Notes under the pieces: model-generated
Told to the model about the DNA's origin: nothing
The model's database searches: none
Seen by the model: only the letters and a program-made list of their open reading frames with translations
Part shown: piece after piece, positions 17,833 to 25,520 of the stretch
Layout: every line of letters begins with the position of its first letter
How positions within the stretch are numbered: the stretch's first letter is position 1
Program-made: the position numbers and the translations under genes
Origin: Henriciella litoralis
GTDB taxonomy: Bacteria > Pseudomonadota > Alphaproteobacteria > Caulobacterales > Hyphomonadaceae
DNA length: 64,000 nucleotides
Assembly (NCBI RefSeq): GCF_002088935.1
Contig: NZ_NCSS01000004.1
Location: forward strand, 62,001-126,000
Direction of reading: 5' to 3'

Positions 17833-17900
17833 TCGGTCGCGTCAGCGATCATTCGATCCGGGGGATCGAATGAAGATGGAGAAGGCCATGGCAATGGCCC
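17833..17900. repeat. REP-like palindromic element, copy 3
   Basis: CGGTCGCGTCAGCGATCATT, then the palindrome ATTCGATCC-GGGGGATCGAAT, then GATGGAGAAGGCCATGGCAA. Both arms of the central palindrome again changed together relative to the other two copies. It follows copy 2 after only a few bases. Confidence 0.75.
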
Positions 17901-18024
17901 GCAGCCTTTCGCTGACGCTCAAGGCCTTCTCAGGGAAATCAGTCCACCGGACTGATTTCTGATCCTTCGAAGTCCCGCCCGGCCCTGAGAGTGGTCGGAT
18001 ACGCGCGCAAGGGTCAAGACCATC

Positions 18025-18160
18025 GCCCCCTTCTCCCGGCAGCGGGAGAAGGGCTGGGGATGAGGGCTGCGACGTTCCAGACAAACTCCAACGTCAGCGT
18101 GTGTCGGCAACGCCGGCGCCCTCACCCCTGCCCCCTCTCCCGCAGCCGGGAGAGGGGAAC
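18025..18160. repeat. Composite palindromic repeat, copy A
   Basis: A left hairpin (CCTTCTCCCGGCAGCGGGAG, then AAGGG) and a right hairpin (CCCCTCTCCCGCAGCCGGGAG, read as arms CTCTCCCG and CGGGAGAG) are joined by a ~70-base middle. The whole unit recurs at 18521 with the same order and spacing. Units of this form are typical dispersed non-autonomous repeats of alphaproteobacteria. Confidence 0.75.
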
Positions 18161-18407
18161 GCCCGCCGCAACCCATTCGTCGCTCTGCCTCTCACCTCAT
18201 CCTGCGATGAGACATCCGGAGATAGGCTCCCAGATGAGCTGAAGCTCATCGGGAGTGACGCAAACCGGAGCCATAGCGCCCCGCCCCCGGCCTTCTCCCA
18301 AACCGCCCCACCAGGCGTCACCCTCGACCGCAAAGCGGTCTGAGGGCCCATCTCCTGCCGCGTCGGATGAGCCAAAACCTGCCTATCCTCATCCTGAGCC
18401 CAAAAAC

Positions 18408-18431
18408 CGATCTTCCCCGCGAAGGCGGGGA
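18408..18431. repeat. Short palindromic repeat, first copy
   Basis: CCGATCTTCCCCGCGAAGGC followed by GGGGA, a hairpin with arms TTCCCCGC and GCGGGGA. The same sequence recurs at 18786-18810, and in both places it lies within ~70 bases of a CTTCGACAAGCTCAGCATGA-type repeat (about 18470 and 18749). Confidence 0.7.
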
Positions 18432-18520
18432 TCTCGTGCAATTTATCTCCAACCCCTCCGCCAGCATGCTTCGACAAGCTCAGCATGAGGTCAGCCCCAA
18501 GCGCAACGCCAGAGAGGTTC

Positions 18521-18655
18521 GCCCCCTTCTCCCGGCGGCGGGAGAAGGGCGGGGATGAGGGCTGCAACGGTCCAAACCAACTCCAACTTCAGCGCCTGTC
18601 ATCGACGCCAGCGCCCTCACCCCTAGCCCCTCTCCCGCAGCCGGGAGAGGGGAAT
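18521..18655. repeat. Composite palindromic repeat, copy B
   Basis: Second copy of the unit at 18025: the left hairpin CCTTCTCCCGGCGGCGGGAG, a middle with alternating conserved and diverged bases (GGGGATGAGGGCTGCAACGG), and the right hairpin ending GCAGCCGGGAGAGGGGAATG. The hairpin arms are better conserved than the middle. Confidence 0.75.
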
Positions 18656-18748
18656 GCGTACCGCAATCGGCAGTCATCCAACCTCACTCCCCACTCCGAC
18701 CTCATCCTGAGTGAAGTCGACGGATGAAGCCGCAAGCGTAACGCCAGC

Positions 18749-18810
18749 ATGCTTCGACAGGCTCAGCATGAGGCCTCCCCAAAATCCGATCTTCCCCGCG
18801 AAGGCGGGGA
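18749..18810. repeat. Paired short repeats, second copy
   Basis: GCTTCGACAGGCTCAGCATG (18749 onward) followed by CCGATCTTCCCCGCGAAGGC and GGGGA (18786-18810). Both motifs also occur at 18470 and 18408, in the opposite relative order. CTTCGAC...GTCGAAG/TCATCCTGAG-type elements are dispersed repeats in many alphaproteobacteria. Confidence 0.65.
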
Positions 18811-18926
18811 ACTCGTGCTATCAGGTGCCCCAGCAGCCGGGAGCGAGGACCTCATCCACTCCCAAAACCCTACCGGAAACAATTTTCCCATCCCCACCCC
18901 ATCATAGCGCCCCTAAACTCCCCCGC

Positions 18927-19532
18927 ATGATCACACCGGGTTTCATTGCGCATGGCCTCAGCCTCATCGCCGACGCGCTGGACGAGGCCGATGAGCGGGC
19001 CGGGCTGACGCTTGGCACCTACACCATCAGCGAACATGCGGCGCGACAGTGCCGCGCCAGCCTTCGCGCACTCGAAACCCTCTTGCGGCGGATCATCCTT
19101 CTAATGGCGGCAGGCCTTGCCGCCTCATCGAAGCGGGCATCGCGGCTGCGCGACCCGAACCCCCTCCCCGAAGGCACGATTGTCTTGAACATCGCGCGCT
19201 TGCGTGGCTTCGTGCTGGTGCCGATCACGCGATATGATCCCGGCGCGGTGAAGGCATTGAATGCCCTGCCCCGCGCATCCGTTCGCCGCCCTGCCAAAAT
19301 AACACTGCTACGACACCGTCTGAGGACCCTCAGGCGACACCTCAAACACCCTGAGCGCATCGCGCAGCGCATGGCTAACCGCCTGACTGCCGAGAAGGCC
19401 GCCGGGGCGCCGCGCCCGATCTGTATCACGCGGCTGCGCCTTCATCGGCCCTCGCGGGATCTGGAGGTGTTCTCCGACATCCTGCCGAGCGAGATCAATG
19501 ACGCCTATGCCGGCTGGCACGATAGCGGCTGA
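18927..19532 (+). CDS. Hypothetical protein, Arg-rich
   Basis: From ATG 18927 the product is 201 residues: MITPGFIAHGLSLIADALDE, a hydrophobic segment LLRRIILLMAAGLAASS, a stretch RLRGFVLVPITRYDPGA, and an arginine-rich helical region (LRHRLRTLRRHLKHPERIAQ). A longer in-frame extension upstream runs into repeat DNA and is not credible. Codon use fits the host. I do not recognise the family; it may be a protein restricted to close relatives. There is no operon partner on either side. Confidence 0.6.
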   Translation: MITPGFIAHGLSLIADALDEADERAGLTLGTYTISEHAARQCRASLRALETLLRRIILLMAAGLAASSKRASRLRDPNPLPEGTIVLNIARLRGFVLVPITRYDPGAVKALNALPRASVRRPAKITLLRHRLRTLRRHLKHPERIAQRMANRLTAEKAAGAPRPICITRLRLHRPSRDLEVFSDILPSEINDAYAGWHDSG

Positions 19533-19791
19533 CGGCGCGCTTGCCTGAAAACCGACCCGGCCTGACCGCCGCATCTGCCCGCCCGCAGATGTGGTTGCTG
19601 GCGCTGTCCGGGGCGGCAAAGCCTGTTTTTGATGCCCTGATGACGGGCTTTTCCGGCCCGAACGTGACCTGAAAGCCTCGCCTTTTCACTTGTCCGGCCC
19701 GAGACTGGCGTCAGAGCCTTTCCCTCGTGGCCCGATTGTGGCTAGAAAATCCTCAGCAAGCCGAGGGGGCTGGCCAGAAAGGCTTGGGGGA

Positions 19792-20394
19792 ATGTTTGAA
19801 CTTGTTGTCCTGCACGAATGCGAACCAAAACGGATCGCGCAGTTCCTGACGATCAATCGGGAGCGTTTCCAGCCCTATTCGCCAACCCGGTCGGACAATT
19901 ATTTCACCGCATCCCACTGGCGCGCGGCCTGCCGTCGCTCGAAGACCGAGTATCGCGACGGTACCGCCTACCGGTTCTGCATCCTTCATCGCAATGAGGA
20001 AGTGATCGGCAAGATCGATTTGGATCAGGTGATGCGCGGCCCGTTTGAGAGCGCCTCGATCGGCTATCTTCTCGACCGGCGGCATGAAGGCCAGTCAGTG
20101 ATGCGGCGCGCGCTCGAGGAAGTCCTCGGCATGGCGTTCAATGAGTTCGGGCTGAACCGAATTCAGGCGGCGATCATGCCCGAGAACACCCGCTCGCAGG
20201 CCCTGGTGAACCGGCTCGGCTTCCGCAAGATCGGCCTGGCTGAGCGGTATCTGAAGCTCGACGGCGACTGGCGCGATCATATGCTGAACGAGTTCGTCGC
20301 CAAACCACCACCCGCCCCGGCGCCCGAAACGGTGGAAACCGGCAAAAAGGCAGGGTCGGCTGACCGCAAGAAGGCATCCAGCAAACAAAGCTGA
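19792..20394 (+). CDS. GNAT-family N-acetyltransferase (RimJ/RimL type)
   Basis: A 200-residue protein that begins at ATG 19792, just after a GGGGG tract. The GNAT fold is evident: EVIGKIDLDQVMRGPFESAS, then the acetyl-CoA binding stretch RHEGQSVMRRALEEVLGMAF, then NRIQAAIMPENTRSQALVNR and LGFRKIGLAERYLKLDGDW. That pattern is characteristic of ribosomal-protein-alanine and related acetyltransferases, which modify the N-terminal alpha amine or amino groups of small molecules. The C-terminal tail (PPPAPAPETVETGKKAGSAD) is a disordered Pro/Ala/Lys extension not usual for the family. The substrate is unknown. It is monocistronic, with a strong inverted repeat downstream that may be its terminator. 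Confidence 0.82.
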   Translation: MFELVVLHECEPKRIAQFLTINRERFQPYSPTRSDNYFTASHWRAACRRSKTEYRDGTAYRFCILHRNEEVIGKIDLDQVMRGPFESASIGYLLDRRHEGQSVMRRALEEVLGMAFNEFGLNRIQAAIMPENTRSQALVNRLGFRKIGLAERYLKLDGDWRDHMLNEFVAKPPPAPAPETVETGKKAGSADRKKASSKQS

Positions 20395-20450
20395 TCTTGC
20401 AGCTGAACCTGTTCAGCCCGCATTAAATGGTCGTATAGTAGCCAATTAAC

Positions 20451-20510
20451 CAAGACCGGCGCCCGCCAGGCAGAGCTTCCGAAGGAAGCGATCTCTGGCG
20501 ATTGGTCCTG
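20451..20510. repeat. Long imperfect inverted repeat between GNAT and TipN-like genes
   Basis: The inner part, 20464-20500, has arms CGCCAG/CTGGCG, AGA/TCT and GCTTCC/GGAAGC around a GAA loop. Outer bases AAGACC and GGTCCT can extend the stem. There is no run of T after either side, so it is not a standard terminator. It lies 80 bases before the start of the coiled-coil protein gene. Confidence 0.55.
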
Positions 20511-20579
20511 ACTGGATGGGCGCTTCCTGACCGTTTTCCCGCTCGCATGCTTTTGCGACGACAAGTAGAGTGGCCGCAT

Positions 20580-22553
20580 ATGGATACCAAATACGCTGCT
20601 GAGCCCGAAGCAAAACCCAAGGCTAAAGTTCCCCAGCTTTACGCCGAAACGACGCCGTCCAACCATCTCGACTCGCTGGACCGGGCGCGGGAAACTGGGC
20701 GCATTTTTCTTTGGGTTTCGATTGGCGCGGCTATTGTCTGGCTTATCGCCGCTTTCGGCACTGCTGCTGGACTGATTGGCTCCGACGGGCGCACCAACCT
20801 GCCCATGGCGGGCATTCTCGTCGGATCGCTCGCCATCGCAATTCCTGGCCTGATGATCGTGATGGCCGGACTTCTGGCGCAGGAAAATGCCCGCGCGTCG
20901 GCAACCAATGCCGTTGTCCTTGAGGCTGCGGCCCGTTTGCTCTCGCCGCTCGAGACGGGCGGGCGTGAAGCCCGGACGTTTGCCGACGAAATGAAGACAT
21001 CGGCGGCTGCGGTTGACCGTGCGATGGCCCATGCCCTGTCCTCGATGAAGGCGATGTCCGGCGAAATTGCGGATGAAAGACAACGCCTTGAGAGCGTTTC
21101 TTATGTGACAGCCGACAATGCACGCGATCTGTCCGAACGGCTCGCGAAAGAGCGCGAGGCGCTTGAGAGCATTGCCGCAGATATCCGCGAGCAAACAGAA
21201 GCGATGAGCGAAGCCATCCCGCGGCAGGCCGCCCAGATGCGCGACTCGGCCCGACAGGCCGCGAGCGATCTTTCCGAGGCGGACCGCGAACTTGAAAGCC
21301 GGCTCGACACGCTCAATCAGGCAAGCGCAGCCCTGACGAGCAAGGTCTCCTCGCTCGACGAAATGTCGATTGAAGCGGCCAAACGAAGCGAGGAACTGGT
21401 CTTCGCGGTCGAGCGTATGGAAACCAAGCTGCAGCAATCGCGGACCATGGTCGATCAGGCCTTGCGGGCCAGCGAGATGGTTGCTGCCAGCGCCGCGACG
21501 ACTGGCGACCGGATTACCGAAGCTGTCGCCGATGCTCTGGAACATGCGAGGACCGCGTCCGTCGATATCCAGTCCGAAGCAACCGAAGCCGCCGAAAAGG
21601 CCGCCCTGTCCATTGCCGCGCTGAAGCAAGCCGGCGCCGAGGCTGCCGATGCTATCCGCGCCGCAAAAGCTGAAGCAGACGTCACGATGCGGATCGAGCC
21701 TTCCGCATCGCAGCCGGTTGCGACTGAGCCTGCTGAAAACGATGCGCCGTCGGCGAGCGTATCGACGCCCCCGAATGACCCGGCGCTCCGGCCCGGCTTC
21801 TCGTATAGTTTCGCAGACGACACCTCGGGCAAAAGCGTTCCGCAGGCTGAAGGTTCGACGGAGAATTCCGGCGAATCCGACATGGACCTGTTCGAGTCGC
21901 CCAACAGGGCGGACACCGATAGCGAAGACGGTCAATCCGCAGTGTCCGACAGCACCGAGCACGCGCCAGGCACCGCACATGATGGGTCTGAAGACAAAGC
22001 GGAAGCCGATCAGACACCACCTCGATGGACTGATCGGATGCCTTCCTATCTCAAGCCCGTCGGCGGGACAGACCTCACCAAAGATGCCTCTGGCAATAAA
22101 AGCGACGATGAGGACGAGTCCGAAGAGCGCGCAGCCGGAGATGACCGGCGCCAGAACAGTCAGCACTGGCGTGATATCATCGCTGATATGGAGCGGGACG
22201 ATCATACAACGCTCCCGCGCGAGGAAAATGCTGAAGGCGTCATCGACGGTTTGCAACGGGCTGGTGTGCGACTGGGAGAAATCTTCCGTCCGCGCGACAA
22301 GAAGCGGATTGCATCGGCCGCCCGAAAGGGTGAAGGCCTGAGACGCAAGGCGATTGCGGACTCAGCCGCGCGACACGTCCAGCGCGTGCAGTCCTGCCTC
22401 GATGAAGACCGTGAATTGATGACGATGGCCCGGGAGTTTCTGGTCATCGAAGAGCCTGACGCGCTGATGGCCCTGGAAAAAACCAGTCACTCCTCAAAGA
22501 ATGCAAGTGCTCGTCTCTCGGCCTTCCTTCTGATCGACGCCGCCCTGGGGTAA
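20580..22553 (+). CDS. Two-TM coiled-coil protein, TipN-like polarity factor candidate
   Basis: A 657-residue product starting at ATG 20580, with GAG a few bases upstream. Two transmembrane helices lie at residues ~42-66 and ~76-100. Residues ~110-390 are a long coiled coil rich in Ala, Glu, Arg and Ser (ARDLSERLAKEREALESIAA; SEADRELESRLDTLN). A disordered acidic region follows, and a folded C-terminal helical domain ends the protein (DHTTLPREENAEGVIDGLQR; VQSCLDEDRELMTMAREFLV). This plan, with two N-terminal TMs and a cytoplasmic coiled coil, is that of TipN, the birth-scar polarity marker of Caulobacter. The resemblance is architectural and I did not see a specific signature. It lies four bases before the next gene, so they are likely one operon. 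Confidence 0.65.
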   Translation: MDTKYAAEPEAKPKAKVPQLYAETTPSNHLDSLDRARETGRIFLWVSIGAAIVWLIAAFGTAAGLIGSDGRTNLPMAGILVGSLAIAIPGLMIVMAGLLAQENARASATNAVVLEAAARLLSPLETGGREARTFADEMKTSAAAVDRAMAHALSSMKAMSGEIADERQRLESVSYVTADNARDLSERLAKEREALESIAADIREQTEAMSEAIPRQAAQMRDSARQAASDLSEADRELESRLDTLNQASAALTSKVSSLDEMSIEAAKRSEELVFAVERMETKLQQSRTMVDQALRASEMVAASAATTGDRITEAVADALEHARTASVDIQSEATEAAEKAALSIAALKQAGAEAADAIRAAKAEADVTMRIEPSASQPVATEPAENDAPSASVSTPPNDPALRPGFSYSFADDTSGKSVPQAEGSTENSGESDMDLFESPNRADTDSEDGQSAVSDSTEHAPGTAHDGSEDKAEADQTPPRWTDRMPSYLKPVGGTDLTKDASGNKSDDEDESEERAAGDDRRQNSQHWRDIIADMERDDHTTLPREENAEGVIDGLQRAGVRLGEIFRPRDKKRIASAARKGEGLRRKAIADSAARHVQRVQSCLDEDRELMTMAREFLVIEEPDALMALEKTSHSSKNASARLSAFLLIDAALG

Positions 22554-22557
22554 GTCT

Positions 22558-22881
22558 GTGTCTCTGAAGCCGCCAGGCAACGCCTTCCAGCGTGTGAGCG
22601 AAACAAAGGCCGGGTCCTCGCTTGAGGCTGAAGTCGCTGCCGAGCAGGCCGCAGCACTTGGCCGCGCGGGGCAGAAAGTTGCCGATGCCTTGCGCAGCTA
22701 CCGCCGGGCGATTGGCACCGACGACCATGCAACAGCTCGTCATGCGGCGATCGATGCGACCTTCGCCTTCTTGGTGCAGCGAGAAACGATCGGTTTGCGC
22801 GATCATCGCAGCGTCATCAGCGATCTTGGCATCCCTGCCGAAGTGCTTCGCAGGCTTGGCGCAGCGCCTAAACGATTTTGA
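22558..22881 (+). CDS. DUF6665-like small protein
   Basis: A 107-residue product from a GTG start four bases after the previous stop. It contains SSLEAEVAAEQAAALGRAGQ followed by KVADALRSYRRAI, then HAAIDATFAFLVQRETIGLR and VISDLGIPAEVLRRLG. It is all-helical and soluble. The pattern resembles the DUF6665 family of alphaproteobacteria, whose function is unknown. Tight coupling to the coiled-coil membrane protein suggests a shared role; this is inference. No catalytic motif is visible. Confidence 0.65.
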   Translation: MSLKPPGNAFQRVSETKAGSSLEAEVAAEQAAALGRAGQKVADALRSYRRAIGTDDHATARHAAIDATFAFLVQRETIGLRDHRSVISDLGIPAEVLRRLGAAPKRF

Positions 22882-22946
22882 CATTAAAGCCTGTTTGACT
22901 ACCTAGCGAACATTATACGCCCAATGTCGTTCGGCGAGGAAAATCC

Positions 22947-25520
22947 ATGTCTTCATTTTCAGGCTTCCTGCGTCTCATCGCATTGATGGCGGTGCTGTTT
23001 GTTTGCGCCGCGCAAGGCCTCGCCCAGACCAGTCCTTCCAGCCAGACGCTCGACGAAATCGATCAGATCGAAAAGCAGCTTGAAACGATCACGAGCGAGA
23101 TTTCAGCGATCTCCAGCGAATATAGCGCAGAGCAGACAACTGAGGAGCTCAACAAGCAAATCGTGCGTGTGAATAGCCTGCGTTCCGAACTGTCGAACAT
23201 AGAGCAGTCAGCCACGCTCATTCGCCTGAACGCCCAAGAGGCCCTGCAGTCGGTGAGTGATCTGGAAGCCCCAGAGACCACCCCTTCCAGTTCGGGCTCG
23301 TCGGCTGGCAAGCCAACGTCTGGCGAGCAAGACGAAAAGCTGGCCAGCGAACTGGCAGGCACGTCGCTAGCGGGCGTGACAGCGCCAACGCGGGAGATAT
23401 TCGAACGCGCGACTGTCGCTGTGGCGTCGGCACGGCTGGCCGGTCTCGATGCCAGCCGCCTGAGCAGCAAGATCTCTTCGGTCAGGGACAATCTCTTCGT
23501 AAGCGACATTCTGGATCGTGGGCCGATTCCGGTCCTACCGAGCGTCTGGGCGACGGCGATCTCCAGGGTGGATGACGTTGCAGGCGAACTTGCGTCCGAA
23601 GGGGCCGAATGGCGAGCCGAGCGGACGGCCGCAGGGACGCCTTATCCATTTGTCATTCTTGCCGTTGTCTCCCTGGTCCTGCTGGTAGGCCTGATGCGCC
23701 TTTATGCGCGCCTATATAAGCTTGAGGTCAAGCGCTTCACAGACCGCAAACCGAGCCGGCAGACCGTTGCAACGGTTGCGATGACGAGCTTCCTCACTCG
23801 CTTTATCGCCGCCGCCGCTGCCGTGCTGATCGTGGCAGGTGTGGCCCGTCTGATCGGCCTGAATGTGCTGGAGAGCGCCATCGGCCGATCCATTGCGATG
23901 CTGGCCGTCGTCGTGTTCTGCATGCGGGCGCTGGCGGCCTCTGTTGTTGCCCCTCGCACAGCTTCATTCCGGCTGATCGGCATTGGCGACGAAGCTGCAC
24001 AGGCGGTCAGCCTGTCCTTCATCATCATGGTGCTCGCATTCTCGCTGGAATCTGTGATTGCCTCGACCGGGGCGCTCGCCTCTCCGGGCCCGGAACTGGT
24101 GGCTATCCGGACCTTTGTCCTCGTCTTGCTCACCAGTGGTCTTCTCATCTGGCTGGCCGTGAAGCTGAAGGCTCAGACGGAAAATGGAAGGTCGACCGTT
24201 CGCGTCGTGATCCGCCAGCTGATTGTTGCCGTCGCGATTTTTATCCTCGCCGCATCGCTCCTGGGCTACCAGTCGCTGGCGCGCTACGTGGTGGAGCGCA
24301 TCGTGCTTGTCTCGATTGTGTTGCTTATCGCGATCCTTGTTCGCGAATTTGTTCGCGCTGGCGCGCTTCGCATCCTGTCGGGTGTCGAAGAGCGCCGTCG
24401 ATATGCCTCAGCGCGCGACGAAGACGACACGGACGCGGCATACCCAGCCCCGCAGATGAACTCCCAGTACTGGATCAAGCTGAGCGTGGATCTTGTGGTC
24501 CTCATGGTTCTACCGCCGTTCCTGCTTCTCGCCCTCGGCATGCAGTCGCAGGAGCTGTGGGACGAAATCCGCTGGCTGATGACCGGTATAGAGATTGGCG
24601 GCCAACGCATCTCGCTTGGCAAAGTCTTCGCGGCGATACTGTCCGTGATCGCCGTGCTCGTGGCTTCGCGTCTGATCCAGCGCACATTTGAGCGCAGCAT
24701 CCTGCCGAAGACACAGATCAGCAGCGGCGCCGCCAATTCGCTCGTGACATTGCTTGGCTATGCAGGCGTCCTGATCGCGGGCCTGACGGCGATCGGCGTC
24801 GTCGGGTTTGATCTGTCCAGCCTCGCCATCATCGCTGGCGCGCTGTCGGTTGGTATCGGCTTTGGCCTGCAGAGCATTGTCAGCAATTTCGTCGCGGGCC
24901 TGATCCTTCTATTCGAGCGCCCGTTCAAGATCGGCGACTGGATCGTCACCCCGTCAGGCGAGGGCACGGTGCAGAAGATCAATGTCCGGGCGACGGAAGT
25001 GCTGACGTTTGATCGTCGGTCCATCATCGTGCCGAACGCAGAACTCATCAGCAACGCCTTCGGCAACTGGACGCACAAGAGCGCGATGATGCGCGTTGCT
25101 GTCGAGATTGGCGTCAAATACGGCACCGATACGCGGCGTGTCGAAACACTGCTGCTCGACATTGCGAACGGCATGGACAACGTCCTGAACGACCCGGCGC
25201 CTCAGGTCGTGATGAAGAATTTTGGCGATAGCTCGCTTGATTTTGAACTTCGTATCTTCCTCCAGGCGGACAATGTCGTGCTTGCGCCCTCGAACATCCG
25301 CCACGAGATCGCGAAAGTGTTCGCGCGCGAGGGCATCGAGATTCCGTTCCCGCAGCGCGACATCAATTTCGAATGGCCGGAAGGTCTGCGCACCAGAGGA
25401 TCAGGCGGCGAGCAGAAAGAGGCCGACGCTAAAGCTTCACCGCGTCCGAAGCAGACGGGTTCCGTTTTGGACAAAAACGACGACGATCTGCCAGATTCTG
25501 ACAGCGACGCGGACAATTAG
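22947..25520 (+). CDS. MscS-family mechanosensitive channel with DUF3772-like periplasmic domain
   Basis: An 857-residue large MscS homologue. It has a signal peptide (MSSFSGFLRLIALMAVLFVC, ending GLAQ). A periplasmic coiled-coil region (LDEIDQIEKQLETITSEISA) is typical of DUF3772-containing members. About ten TM helices follow, then the MscS pore helix and beta domain: LSSLAIIAGALSVGIGFGLQ, IVSNFVAGLILLFERPFKIG, then DWIVTPSGEGTVQKINVRAT. The pore helix holds the Ala/Gly packing pattern seen in gating MscS channels. Such channels release solutes upon hypo-osmotic shock. Its stop overlaps the 3' end of prfC by four bases on the opposite strand, so transcription is convergent. Confidence 0.92.
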   Translation: MSSFSGFLRLIALMAVLFVCAAQGLAQTSPSSQTLDEIDQIEKQLETITSEISAISSEYSAEQTTEELNKQIVRVNSLRSELSNIEQSATLIRLNAQEALQSVSDLEAPETTPSSSGSSAGKPTSGEQDEKLASELAGTSLAGVTAPTREIFERATVAVASARLAGLDASRLSSKISSVRDNLFVSDILDRGPIPVLPSVWATAISRVDDVAGELASEGAEWRAERTAAGTPYPFVILAVVSLVLLVGLMRLYARLYKLEVKRFTDRKPSRQTVATVAMTSFLTRFIAAAAAVLIVAGVARLIGLNVLESAIGRSIAMLAVVVFCMRALAASVVAPRTASFRLIGIGDEAAQAVSLSFIIMVLAFSLESVIASTGALASPGPELVAIRTFVLVLLTSGLLIWLAVKLKAQTENGRSTVRVVIRQLIVAVAIFILAASLLGYQSLARYVVERIVLVSIVLLIAILVREFVRAGALRILSGVEERRRYASARDEDDTDAAYPAPQMNSQYWIKLSVDLVVLMVLPPFLLLALGMQSQELWDEIRWLMTGIEIGGQRISLGKVFAAILSVIAVLVASRLIQRTFERSILPKTQISSGAANSLVTLLGYAGVLIAGLTAIGVVGFDLSSLAIIAGALSVGIGFGLQSIVSNFVAGLILLFERPFKIGDWIVTPSGEGTVQKINVRATEVLTFDRRSIIVPNAELISNAFGNWTHKSAMMRVAVEIGVKYGTDTRRVETLLLDIANGMDNVLNDPAPQVVMKNFGDSSLDFELRIFLQADNVVLAPSNIRHEIAKVFAREGIEIPFPQRDINFEWPEGLRTRGSGGEQKEADAKASPRPKQTGSVLDKNDDDLPDSDSDADN

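Larger units (their letters stand above)
17406..18926. other. 1.5-kb non-coding repeat-rich region
   Basis: No convincing gene lies here; the many open frames on both strands have no RBS, no family resemblance and proline/arginine-rich composition. The region is packed with short palindromic repeats, listed separately: three copies of a ~67-bp element, two copies of a ~135-bp composite element, and two copies each of two shorter motifs. GC content returns to the genome norm from about 17440, so the AT-rich island ends near the DUF4062 stop. Confidence 0.75.

Noticed and set aside
17414..18727. Several open frames of 60-157 codons on both strands
   Set aside because: They lie over palindromic repeats, are Pro/Arg/Ser-rich, lack RBS and recognisable domains.
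20277..22256. 659-residue open frame antisense to the TipN-like gene
   Set aside because: Arg/Gly/Cys-rich composition, no RBS, and it overlaps two well-supported plus-strand genes; a GC-bias shadow.
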